7,919 bases of DNA from an uncultured Prevotellaceae bacterium (GCA_946644025.1 CAMPCG010000128.1:1-7919); one strand, 5' to 3'. Positions 1-7,498 are shown, counted from the first letter of the stretch. The notes: a model not told the origin generated them from the letters alone. Translations and numbers: made by a program.

Positions 1-518
1 TGGGCAGCGACGTCAAGCAGCCCTACCTGCCTGTGTTCTGGAACACGTCGTGGTTCAAGATGCGCCCGCCCCACACCACCGGCGCCTACATCGACAACCG
101 ACACCCCCTCTTCCGTCACGGATTCCCCACCGACAGCTGGGCCAACCTGAACTGGTGGGAACTGCTTAACAAAGCCCAGGTGATGAACCTCATGTATCTG
201 CCGGCCGACTACCAGCCGCCCATTCAGCCCATCGACACGTGGCACGTGAGCCGCAAGCTGGCCATGCTCATCGAGGCCCGCGTGGGGAAGGGCCGCCTCG
301 TGATGACCACCATGGACATCAGCACCGACCTGGCCCACCGCCACGTGGCACGCCAGATGCGCAAGGCCATACTCAGCTACATGCAGAGCGACGACTTCCA
401 GCCAAGCCTCACCCTCACCGAGCAGGACGTGCGCAACTTCTACGAGAAGCAGGCACCCCCCGTGAGAATGTTCACCAACGACTCGCCCGACGAACTGAAG
501 CCAAAGCTCACCAACTGA
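1..518 (+). CDS. C-terminal end of a GH2-type glycoside hydrolase-like protein (5' truncated by window edge)
   Basis: The open frame runs in from the left edge (first whole codon at 3, reading GSDVKQPYLPVFWNTSWF) and stops with TGA at 516-518, giving about 171 residues. The GTG at 33 is an internal valine, not a start. The segment with FWNTSWFKMRPPHTTGAY, then HPLF..FPTDSWANLNWWELLNKAQ, then WHVSRKLAMLIEARVGKGRLVM, then a helix with RHVARQMRKAILSYM, resembles from memory the C-terminal domain of large Bacteroidetes proteins annotated as glycosyl hydrolase family 2, sugar-binding domain. The catalytic barrel would lie outside the window, so substrate and catalytic residues cannot be judged. 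Such enzymes are normally exported and act on plant or host glycans. The gene converges on the LRR gene and shares a terminator with it. The coding call is firm; the GH2 assignment is moderate. Confidence 0.65.
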   Translation, partial: GSDVKQPYLPVFWNTSWFKMRPPHTTGAYIDNRHPLFRHGFPTDSWANLNWWELLNKAQVMNLMYLPADYQPPIQPIDTWHVSRKLAMLIEARVGKGRLVMTTMDISTDLAHRHVARQMRKAILSYMQSDDFQPSLTLTEQDVRNFYEKQAPPVRMFTNDSPDELKPKLTN

Positions 519-533
519 CGACCGAGACCCGAT

Positions 534-584
534 AAAGCCGCCGTCCGAACTGCTCGTACAGAGCGGTTCGGACGGCGGTTGTTT
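534..584. terminator. Bidirectional intrinsic terminator between convergent genes
   Basis: Positions 538-550 (CCGCCGTCCGAAC) pair perfectly with 566-578. The stem continues through a T-G wobble (551/565) and GCTC/GAGC (552-555/561-564) to a 5-nt loop GTACA, about 18 pairs in all. The plus-strand side is followed by TTGTTT (579-584). The minus-strand side is followed by CTTTATC, a weaker tail. It starts 20 nt after the stop of the hydrolase-like gene, and its T-rich tail overlaps the TAA of the LRR gene (583-585). It therefore most likely ends transcription from both genes. Confidence 0.8.
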
Positions 585-1545
585 ACTCCTCTACCACGTT
601 GGGGAAGTCTTTCCAGTACTTGCTGGTGTAGTAGGTGTTGAGCATTCCCTTTGGCACGACGAGGGTGGCGGTGCGTGCCTCGAAGGCATCCTCCACGATG
701 GGCGGGTACTTCTTGATGCAGACGATGCGGCTGAGGCTGGAGCAGCCCTTGAAGGCATCCTTGCGCAGACGCTCTACGCTCTTGGGCAGGGTGACGGTCT
801 GCAGGGCGGTGCAGCCCATGAAGGTGCTGTCCTCGACGAAGCGCACGCCCTGGGGGATGGCAAATTCTGTGAGCGACGTGCAGTCGCGGAAGGCCTGGGC
901 GCCAATCTCTTCCATCTTCTCGGGCAGTGCGATGGCTTTGAGGCCTGTGGTGCCGCGGAAGGCCTGCGGGGCGATGTAGCGAATGTCGTCCAGGAGGCGC
1001 GTGTTGCGGCATCCGGCCACGAGCATGAGCTTGCCCTTCCAGGTACAGACCACGGCGTTGCAGTCCTCGCGCGAGTCGTAGTGGGTGTTGGCCGTGTCTA
1101 CGCTGAGTGACGTCAGGGCGGGGCAGTCGGCAAAGGCTCCGTAGTCGATGGTGACGACGCTGCTGGGCACGGTGATGCGCTCCAGCTGCTGGCTGCCGGC
1201 GAAAGTGCCGGCGGGGAGCTCTTTGACGCCGAGGAAGTGGCGCAGCTCGTCGAAGTGCTTCAGCGTGCTGCCCTGCAGGGCGGTGCCAAGGCTCTTCACG
1301 GCGGCGGCCTCTACGGTGGTCATCTCTGCGGCGTCGGCGGCTATCCAGCCCTGGCTGCGGGCCAGGTCGATGAGCTCGGGGTTGCTCTCTGTGGTGGCGA
1401 TGACGGCTTCCTCGACGTCAATCTCGTCGGGGTCGTCGGGAGAGCCTACGTAGTCGATGGCGATGAAACAAAGGGCAAACACGGCAAGGGCTGCCAGAAT
1501 GCCGAGGAGCAGGGGGGACTTGTAAAAGGGGGTGTTTGTTTCCAT
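583..1545 (-). CDS. BspA-like leucine-rich-repeat protein with N-terminal membrane anchor
   Basis: The 320-residue product starts at the ATG complementary to 1543-1545 and ends with TAA at 585-583. Residues 11-30 (PLLLGILAALAVFALCFIAI) form one hydrophobic segment after a short N-terminus, followed by an acidic stretch (D37 to E46). This fits an uncleaved anchor with the bulk outside the cytoplasm. The part around EAAAVKSLGTALQGSTLKHF and the AF/TF.GC.+L..I.LP repeats are typical of the BspA/LRR_5 family. Repeats are seen near residues 114-134, 136-149, 194-215, 217-238, 240-261 and 263-276, and the C-terminal cap is KGMLNTYYTSKYWKDF. Family members often bind host or microbial partners, but no ligand can be read here. 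There is no LPxTG, type IX or lipobox signal. It follows carB on the same strand with a 144-nt gap filled by an inverted repeat, and no clear promoter of its own is visible. Family call is firm; function unknown. Confidence 0.88.
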   Translation of the reverse strand: METNTPFYKSPLLLGILAALAVFALCFIAIDYVGSPDDPDEIDVEEAVIATTESNPELIDLARSQGWIAADAAEMTTVEAAAVKSLGTALQGSTLKHFDELRHFLGVKELPAGTFAGSQQLERITVPSSVVTIDYGAFADCPALTSLSVDTANTHYDSREDCNAVVCTWKGKLMLVAGCRNTRLLDDIRYIAPQAFRGTTGLKAIALPEKMEEIGAQAFRDCTSLTEFAIPQGVRFVEDSTFMGCTALQTVTLPKSVERLRKDAFKGCSSLSRIVCIKKYPPIVEDAFEARTATLVVPKGMLNTYYTSKYWKDFPNVVEE

Positions 1546-1572
1546 GATAATTAAAATGAAATGAGGAAGCCC

Positions 1573-1669
1573 AAGCCCCCCTTCGGCCCCCGAGGGGGCT
1601 ACTATAGTTTTGCGGGTAGTAAGATGGGGATAGTCTATAGTAGCCCCCTCGGGGGCCGAAGGGGGGCTT
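1573..1669. repeat. 97-bp element with 35-bp perfect inverted arms (REP/BIME- or MITE-like)
   Basis: The left arm at 1573-1607 and the right arm at 1635-1669 are exact reverse complements over all 35 bases, separated by a 27-nt spacer (1608-1634). Each arm, read outward from the centre, begins CTATAGTAG and continues with a GC-rich inner palindrome CCCCCTCGGGGG and then CCGAAGGGGGGCTT. So each arm can fold alone, or both can pair into one very long hairpin. The element lies between carB and the LRR gene. On the minus-strand transcript it is not followed directly by a U-run, so a plain intrinsic terminator is not the best reading. The structure is certain from sequence; its origin (REP pair, MITE or processing hairpin) is inference. 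Confidence 0.9.
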
Positions 1670-1689
1670 TTCGGGCCTCTGTTGTGTTC

Positions 1690-4600
1690 TTACGCGTTAT
1701 ACTCTTGCCAGCTCTTAATCTTGACGTCGTCGATGGTCATGGCGGTGAAGGCCTCAATGAAGGCCTTTGCCAGGCGGACGTTGGTCATCAGGGGGATGTT
1801 GTGGTCGATGGCCCCGCGGCGTATGCGGTAGCCGTTGGTGAGCTCGCGCTTGGTGTGGTTCTTCGGCACGTTGATGATGAGGTCGAACTGGTGGGCGGCA
1901 ATCATGTCCATGACGTTGTTCTCGCCGTCCTCGTCGGGCCAGCTTACGGGTGTTGCCTCCACGCCGTTGTCGTTGAAGAATCGTGCCGTTCCGTCGGTGG
2001 CATAGACCTTGTAGCCCTTCTTGACCAGTTCCTTGGCGGGCTCCAGGAGGCTCACCTTGCCCTTGGCTCCGCCCGACGAGATGAGTATGGCGCGCCCCAC
2101 CTGCGGCAGCCTGTAGCCGGTGGCGATGAGGGCGTTGAGCAGGGCCTCGTTGAGGTCGTCGCCCAGGCAGCCCACCTCGCCGGTAGAGCTCATGTCCACG
2201 CCGAGCACGGGGTCGGCGTTCTGTAGACGGGCGAAGGAGAACTGCGACGCCTTCACGCCGATGCGGTCAATGTCGAACTCCGAGCTGTCGGGGCGCTCGT
2301 AGGGAGCGTCGAGCATAATCTTCGTAGCCGTCTCGATGAAGTTGCGCTTCAGAATCTTTGACACGAAGGGGAAGGAGCGCGAGGCACGCAGGTTGCACTC
2401 GATGACCTTCACCTCGCGGTTCTTGGCCAGGAACTGTATGTTGAACGGGCCGCTGATGTTCAGCTCGGAGGCTATCTTGCGGGCTATCTTCTTAATCTGG
2501 CGTATGGTGGAGAAGTAGATGTGCTGGGCGGGGAACACCATCGTGGCGTCGCCGGAGTGTACGCCGGCATACTCCACGTGCTCGGAGATGGCATACTCCA
2601 CGACCTCGCCCTTGTCGGCCACGGCGTCGAACTCTATCTCCTTGGTCTCGGTCATGAACTTCGAGATGACCACGGGGAACTCCTTCGACACCTCGGTGGC
2701 CATGTTGAGGAAGCGGTGCAGCTCCTCCTCGTCGTAGCACACGTTCATGGCAGCGCCCGAGAGCACGTAGGAGGGACGCACGAGTACGGGGTAGCCCACC
2801 TCGGAGACAAACTCCTTGATGTCGTCGAACGAGGTGAGTGCGCGCCAGGCGGGCTGGTCTATGCCGAGCTTGTCGAGCATGGCCGAGAACTTGTCGCGGT
2901 TCTCGGCGCGGTCTATGTCGACGGGGCTGGTGCCGAGCACGGGTACACCCTGTCGGTGCAGCTTCATGGCCAGGTTGTTGGGAATCTGGCCGCCCACGGA
3001 GACGATGACGCCGCGGGGCTGCTCCAGGTCGATGACGTCGAGCACGCGCTCCAGCGACAGCTCGTCGAAGTAGAGGCGGTCGCACATGTCGTAGTCGGTC
3101 GACACGGTCTCGGGGTTGTAGTTAATCATGATGCTCTTGTAGCCCAGTCGGCGAGCCGTCTGGATGGCGTTGACCGAGCACCAGTCGAACTCCACGCTCG
3201 AGCCTATGCGGTAGGCTCCCGAGCCGAGCACGACGACCGACTTCTCGTTGTTGTAGTAGTTGATGTCGTGCTTGGGTTTGTACTGCTCGCCCTGCTGTAC
3301 GCCGAAAGCGGGCACGTGGGTGTAGGTGAAGTAGAGGTAGTTGGTGAGCTCGGGGTGCTCCGAGGCCACGGTGGGTATGCGCTTCACCGAGGGCAGTATG
3401 CCGCGCTCCTTGCGGTAGGTGCGCACGGCGAGGTTCTCCTTCTCCATGTTGCCGCCCTGGGGCTTGAGCACGAAGCGGGCTATCTGGAAGTCGGAGAATC
3501 CGCAGCGCTTCACCTCCAGGAGGAAGTCGTCGGGCAGGTCCTCCAGGCGGTTGTAGGTCTGCAGCTGGTGCTTCAGGTCGACAATGTGCTTCAGCCTTTC
3601 GAGGAACCACACGTCAATCTTCGTCAGCTGCTCTATGCGCTCCACGGTGTAGCCCTCCTCCAGGGCCTGTGCGATGGCGAAGATGCGCAGGTCGGTGGGG
3701 TTCTGCAGGGCGTCGTCGAGGTCGGTGAACTTCGTGTGGTCGTTGCCCACGAAGCCGTGCATACCCTGGCCTATCATGCGCAGGCCCTTCTGAATCATCT
3801 CCTCGAAGCTGCGGCCGATGGACATAATCTCGCCCACGGACTTCATCGACGAGCCTATCTGGCGGGAGACGCCTACAAACTTGGTCAGGTCCCAGCGCGG
3901 TATCTTGCAAATCATGTAGTCGAGCGAGGGAGCGACGTAGGCCGACGCCGTGGTGCCCATCTCGCCAATCTGGTCGAGGGTGTAGCCCAGTGCAATCTTG
4001 GCGGCCACGAAGGCGAGGGGGTAGCCCGTAGCCTTTGAAGCCAGTGCGCTGCTGCGGCTCAGGCGGGCGTTAATCTCGATGATGCGGTAGTCGTTGGTCT
4101 CGGCATTGAAGGCAAACTGGATGTTGCACTCGCCCACGATGTTCAGGTGGCGCACGCAGCGTATGGTGATGTCCTGCAGCATCTTGACCTGCTCCTCACG
4201 CAACGAGCAGGTGGGTGCTACGACGATGCTCTCGCCGGTATGTATGCCCAGGGGGTCGAAGTTCTCCATCGAGGCCACGGTGAAGCAGTGGTCGTTGGCG
4301 TCGCGTATGCACTCAAACTCTATCTCCTTCCATCCCTTGAGACTCTCCTCGACCAGTATTTGCGGTGCGAAGGTGAAGGCCGACTCTGCCAGTTCGCGGA
4401 AGGTCTTCTCGTCGGGGCAGATGCCGCTGCCCAGTCCGCCGAGGGCGTAGGCCGAGCGTATCATGATGGGGAAGCCAATCTCGCGGGCGGCCTTCAGGGC
4501 GTCGTCCATGTTCTCCACAGCGTGGCTCACGGGCACCTTCAGGTCTATCTCGCCCAGTTTCTTGACGAAGAGGTCGCGGTCCTCGGTGTTCATGATGGCC

Positions 4601-4959
4601 TCGACGCTGGTGCCGAGCACCTCTACGCCATACTCCTTCAACACACCGGTCTGATAGAGTTCCGTTCCGCAGTTCAGGGCCGTCTGTCCGCCGAAGGCCA
4701 GGAGGATGCCGTCGGGACGCTCCTTCTTGATAATCTCGGTGACGAAGTGGGTGTTTACCGGCTGGAAGTAGACCTTGTCGGCAATGCCTTCCGACGTCTG
4801 GATGGTAGCGATGTTGGGATTGACGAGCACGCTCTTGATGCCCTCCTCGCGCAGCGCCTTCAGGGCCTGCGAGCCGGAGTAGTCAAATTCACCTGCCTGT
4901 CCGATTTTCAGAGCACCCGAGCCCAGCACGAGCACCTTCTTGAGATTCAGTTTTGCCAT
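1690..4959 (-). CDS. carB: Carbamoyl-phosphate synthase large (synthetase) subunit
   Basis: The 1089-residue product is full length (E. coli CarB is about 1073). It makes carbamoyl phosphate from bicarbonate, two ATP and ammonia delivered by the CarA glutaminase, feeding pyrimidine and arginine synthesis in the cytoplasm. The duplicated layout is clear. The first synthetase half covers about 1-405 (GSGALKIGQAGEFDYSGSQA at 13-32, GGQTALNCG at 90-98, ALGGLGSG at 172-179, EINARLSRSSALASKATGYP at 295-314). A linker/oligomerisation part covers about 406-570. The second half covers about 574-945 (NYNPETVSTDYDMCDRLYF at 613-631, RPSYVLSGAAMNV at 728-740, ECNLRASRSFPFVSK at 854-868). An MGS-like regulatory domain covers about 950-1075. 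Several signatures (GSSVEFDWC, LSGAAMN, GGLGSG) are those I recall from animal CAD/CPS1 rather than E. coli CarB. No carA adjoins it. The regulator upstream ends only 35 nt away, and no clear separate promoter is seen, so co-transcription is possible. Confidence 0.97.
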   Translation of the reverse strand: MAKLNLKKVLVLGSGALKIGQAGEFDYSGSQALKALREEGIKSVLVNPNIATIQTSEGIADKVYFQPVNTHFVTEIIKKERPDGILLAFGGQTALNCGTELYQTGVLKEYGVEVLGTSVEAIMNTEDRDLFVKKLGEIDLKVPVSHAVENMDDALKAAREIGFPIMIRSAYALGGLGSGICPDEKTFRELAESAFTFAPQILVEESLKGWKEIEFECIRDANDHCFTVASMENFDPLGIHTGESIVVAPTCSLREEQVKMLQDITIRCVRHLNIVGECNIQFAFNAETNDYRIIEINARLSRSSALASKATGYPLAFVAAKIALGYTLDQIGEMGTTASAYVAPSLDYMICKIPRWDLTKFVGVSRQIGSSMKSVGEIMSIGRSFEEMIQKGLRMIGQGMHGFVGNDHTKFTDLDDALQNPTDLRIFAIAQALEEGYTVERIEQLTKIDVWFLERLKHIVDLKHQLQTYNRLEDLPDDFLLEVKRCGFSDFQIARFVLKPQGGNMEKENLAVRTYRKERGILPSVKRIPTVASEHPELTNYLYFTYTHVPAFGVQQGEQYKPKHDINYYNNEKSVVVLGSGAYRIGSSVEFDWCSVNAIQTARRLGYKSIMINYNPETVSTDYDMCDRLYFDELSLERVLDVIDLEQPRGVIVSVGGQIPNNLAMKLHRQGVPVLGTSPVDIDRAENRDKFSAMLDKLGIDQPAWRALTSFDDIKEFVSEVGYPVLVRPSYVLSGAAMNVCYDEEELHRFLNMATEVSKEFPVVISKFMTETKEIEFDAVADKGEVVEYAISEHVEYAGVHSGDATMVFPAQHIYFSTIRQIKKIARKIASELNISGPFNIQFLAKNREVKVIECNLRASRSFPFVSKILKRNFIETATKIMLDAPYERPDSSEFDIDRIGVKASQFSFARLQNADPVLGVDMSSTGEVGCLGDDLNEALLNALIATGYRLPQVGRAILISSGGAKGKVSLLEPAKELVKKGYKVYATDGTARFFNDNGVEATPVSWPDEDGENNVMDMIAAHQFDLIINVPKNHTKRELTNGYRIRRGAIDHNIPLMTNVRLAKAFIEAFTAMTIDDVKIKSWQEYNA

Positions 4960-4994
4960 AATTACAGTTGTCGTTTAAATAATTATTTTTGTGT

Positions 4995-7475
4995 TTATGT
5001 CGTTCTTTTATGTTCCTCGCGGTATTCTGCCGGCGTGCGCTTGTACTCATGGAAGAAGTTGCCCATGAAGTAGTTGGGTGTGTGGAACCCGCACTCGTCG
5101 CTGATGTCCTCGATGCTCTTTCCGGTAGTGGCGAGCATGTCGGCGGCCTTGCGCAGGCGCCTCCGCCTGATGATGTCGCGGGGGCTCTTGTGGATGTTGG
5201 CCGTCACCACTTCATACAGGCGCGCGATGTCCACGTCGGCCACCTCGCCCAGCCGCCTCATGGTGAGCTCCTCCTTACGGCTGCTGCTGACTACGGGCAA
5301 GAGCCTCTCCATGATGTCGCAGAACTCAGCCGTAGGGTGTTGCTCCTCGGCCGGGCTGTATTCCTCGCCAAGGGGCGAGAGGCTCGCCTTGTCCATGTTC
5401 TCGGCCCGCTCGGCAAACAGGCATATCTTGCTGATGATGTTGCCCTCCTCGTGCGTGCGCCTCACGCGCATACGTACGTTTCTTATATATATAATAAGGT
5501 TGGCCACGGCAAGCAACAGCAGCAGCAGTCCTGCGGCGTAGTAGATGCCCTTGGCCCGCCACCACGACTCGTTCACCACGATGGTCCACCGCGAGGGCTC
5601 TCCCTCCCAGTGGCCGGGATACATCGACGCCTGCAGCTCGACGGTGTAGCTGCCGGGCTCCAGGTCGAAGAGTGGCAGGTGCAGCAGCCCCTGCTCGTCG
5701 ACTTTGTCGGAGTTGTAGTACGAGTACATCTTCCACTCCTCCTTGCCCAGGCCCTTTACACGCACGTTGAAGTAGCTCTGCAGGGGGCGGAAGTAGTTGA
5801 GCACGGAGAAGATGAGCGACACCGTGGTCTGGTCGCTGTTCACGTTGATGGTGTCTACCCTTGACACGGCCCTGTCTATGACCACGTTGCCGTCGAGCGG
5901 CACGTTGGGCTCGATGGTCGTGCCGTTCACCAAGAGCCTCGTCAGGTGGGGGTAGAGCCTGTTGGGCTGCAGCGTGTTCACGCTGAAGCTGTCGGGGGTG
6001 AAGAGCAGCACGTGGTCAGTGCCCTGCATCACGATCTGGCCCTGGGGCAGCAGCAGGGCCCGCCCTCTGATGTAGGTCTCGCTGGGCACGTTGTCGTGCT
6101 CGTCGAAGCTGTTGACGAAGTCCACGCGCCCATCCTTGAGGCCGATGAACGACACGCCCGACGATGTCGCCACCCACATATTGTGGCTGCCATCCTCTAC
6201 GACCGAGTGTACCACGTCGTTGTAGAAGCCCGACTTGCGGGTGAACACCTTAGGCTCCCCCTGTAGGTCTTTATACAGATAGAGCCCCCGGTCGGTGCCT
6301 ATCCACGTCCAGCCCCGGCTGTCCGTGAAACGGCAGTTGACGTCCTTTACGTCCTTTCCCTCCTTTATCTCCTTTATCTCCTTTACCTCCTTTACCTCCT
6401 TTACGTCCTTTACCTCCTCCGTCTTCATCTTCTCCATCAGTTCCACGTAGGGCCTCGCCTCGGGCTGGTCTGTGGAGATGGTCTTGAAGGGCGACAGGTT
6501 GGGCTTGGCGTAGAGCAGCCCGTGGGTGGTGGTGCCAATCCAGAGCCCCTCCTGGCGGTCGAAGGTCAGCGCGTTGCAGCTGACGGGAACATGCTGTCCG
6601 CTTGCCAGGGTCAGCTCGTGGGTCCAGTTCTGCGCGTGCGTGTCAATGTCATAGATGCAGTAGCCCCGGTCTGAGGCAATGTAGAGCTTCCTGCCCTTCA
6701 TGGCCAGCCCGTTCATGCGGAAGGGCGTCTCCATGAGCGTGGCCCACTGCTGCTTCCTCACGTCGAAATAGCGCAGCACGGCCTCGTCAGCGCCGCTGCG
6801 CAGCTGGAAGTAGCCGTCCTTGTAGCGCAACATGGCCGACACCCGTCGCCCGTCGCCCGTCGAGGCCGTGTGATGTACCGTCTTTCCCGTGGCGATGTCC
6901 TGCCCCACCTCCTCGCCGCCCTCGTAGAAGGTGAGCAGCAGGCCGTCCCATACGTCGACATCCTGCAGCCCTGCCTCGGGCAGCACGCCGTAGCACCGCT
7001 TGTGCTCCACGCTGTAGAGGCCCTCGGCGGTCAGTGTCCACAAGCCACCCTCGGAGTCGGCAAAGAGGTCGAGCACGGGCAGGGGGCTGCCCGTCTGTCT
7101 GAGCACGCTGTCCACATTGAGGGCGAACTGCTCGAGGAGAAGGTCGCAGCAGGTCAGCGTGCCGCCTGACTTCAGCCAAAGATGATAGTAGCGGTCGGTG
7201 ACAAAGCGGTCGGCTCCATGAAAGCGGGGCAGCGAGTAGCGATAAGAAGGACGGGAAGCAACATGGGGATAGGACGAGCCGTCGTAGAAATTAACGTTGC
7301 CGATGGTGGAGATGATAATCCGCCCTCCCTTCGAGCAGATGACCGCCTCGGCACTGTTGTCGGCCAGTCCGTTGGCAGCATTTATAACCGTGAAAGTCCT
7401 CTCCTCAGTGGCGCTGGCGGAAAAACCTGCCACTGCTAACAACAATAATGATATGTGTCGTAGAGCCAAACTCAT
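4995..7475 (-). CDS. Membrane-anchored beta-propeller sensor fused directly to an AraC-type DNA-binding domain (HTCS-like, no kinase or receiver)
   Basis: The 826-residue product has a signal peptide at 1-22 (RHISLLLLAVAGFSASA). A periplasmic propeller with two-component-propeller type blades follows: NGLADNSAEAVICSKGGRI near 35, then LWTLTAEGLYSV at 145, LWIGTTTHGLLY at 311, TWIGTDRGLYLYK at 390 and MWVATSSGVSFIG at 433. A Y_Y_Y-type immunoglobulin fold spans about 555-635 (LEPGSYTVELQAS), with one transmembrane helix at about 643-664. A cytoplasmic linker to about 730 leads into an AraC double helix-turn-helix at about 733-822 (KSPRDIIRRRRLRKAADML, then SIEDISDECGFHTPNYF and RTPAEYRE). Hybrid two-component systems of Bacteroidetes have a kinase and receiver between membrane helix and AraC part; here only ~65 residues lie there, with no H-box, ATP-binding or receiver motif. 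It is thus likely a one-component regulator acting at the membrane, perhaps sensing a carbohydrate (inference). A good promoter lies just upstream. Confidence 0.92.
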   Translation of the reverse strand: MSLALRHISLLLLAVAGFSASATEERTFTVINAANGLADNSAEAVICSKGGRIIISTIGNVNFYDGSSYPHVASRPSYRYSLPRFHGADRFVTDRYYHLWLKSGGTLTCCDLLLEQFALNVDSVLRQTGSPLPVLDLFADSEGGLWTLTAEGLYSVEHKRCYGVLPEAGLQDVDVWDGLLLTFYEGGEEVGQDIATGKTVHHTASTGDGRRVSAMLRYKDGYFQLRSGADEAVLRYFDVRKQQWATLMETPFRMNGLAMKGRKLYIASDRGYCIYDIDTHAQNWTHELTLASGQHVPVSCNALTFDRQEGLWIGTTTHGLLYAKPNLSPFKTISTDQPEARPYVELMEKMKTEEVKDVKEVKEVKEIKEIKEGKDVKDVNCRFTDSRGWTWIGTDRGLYLYKDLQGEPKVFTRKSGFYNDVVHSVVEDGSHNMWVATSSGVSFIGLKDGRVDFVNSFDEHDNVPSETYIRGRALLLPQGQIVMQGTDHVLLFTPDSFSVNTLQPNRLYPHLTRLLVNGTTIEPNVPLDGNVVIDRAVSRVDTINVNSDQTTVSLIFSVLNYFRPLQSYFNVRVKGLGKEEWKMYSYYNSDKVDEQGLLHLPLFDLEPGSYTVELQASMYPGHWEGEPSRWTIVVNESWWRAKGIYYAAGLLLLLLAVANLIIYIRNVRMRVRRTHEEGNIISKICLFAERAENMDKASLSPLGEEYSPAEEQHPTAEFCDIMERLLPVVSSSRKEELTMRRLGEVADVDIARLYEVVTANIHKSPRDIIRRRRLRKAADMLATTGKSIEDISDECGFHTPNYFMGNFFHEYKRTPAEYREEHKRTT
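6345..6416 (-). repeat. In-frame 9-bp tandem repeat, 8 units, coding for (E/D)-(V/I)-K triplets
   Basis: On the coding (minus) strand eight 9-nt units of the form GAGGTAAAG follow one another, with variants GACGTAAAG, GAGATAAAG and GAGGGAAAG. They code for EVK DVK EVK EVK EIK EIK EGK DVK (residues 354-377 of the regulator), followed by a ninth degenerate unit DVN. Each unit is three codons, so gain or loss of units keeps the frame. The insert lies between propeller blades whose motifs sit at 311-322 and 390-402, in the predicted periplasmic part. Confidence 0.93.
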
Positions 7476-7498
7476 CGGCCATAGTTGCTATTCGACTG

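Noticed and set aside
1465..1475. Lipobox cysteine at residue 26 of the LRR protein
   Set aside because: The residues before it are F-A-L, which do not fit the [LVI][ASTVI][GAS]C pattern, and it sits in the middle of the hydrophobic helix.
1546..1689. Simple rho-independent terminator of carB at the inverted repeat
   Set aside because: The hairpin is strong but is followed on the minus-strand transcript by CTTGGGCTTCC instead of a U-run, and the 35-bp symmetry with inner palindromes exceeds what a terminator needs. Termination there is still possible.
2521..4038. 505-codon open frame on the plus strand, antisense to carB
   Set aside because: It lies wholly within carB. Its composition (runs of V, H, L, G, A) is the usual shadow of GC-rich coding DNA, and it shows no domain pattern.
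4147..5073. 308-codon plus-strand open frame across the carB start and the end of the regulator gene
   Set aside because: Shadow of two real genes on the other strand; low-complexity composition with no recognisable motif.
6345..6416. CRISPR-like array or repeated ribosome-binding sites (GAGG) in the 9-bp repeat
   Set aside because: Units are contiguous without spacers and translate in frame inside the regulator, and no start codons or downstream frames use the GAGG motifs.
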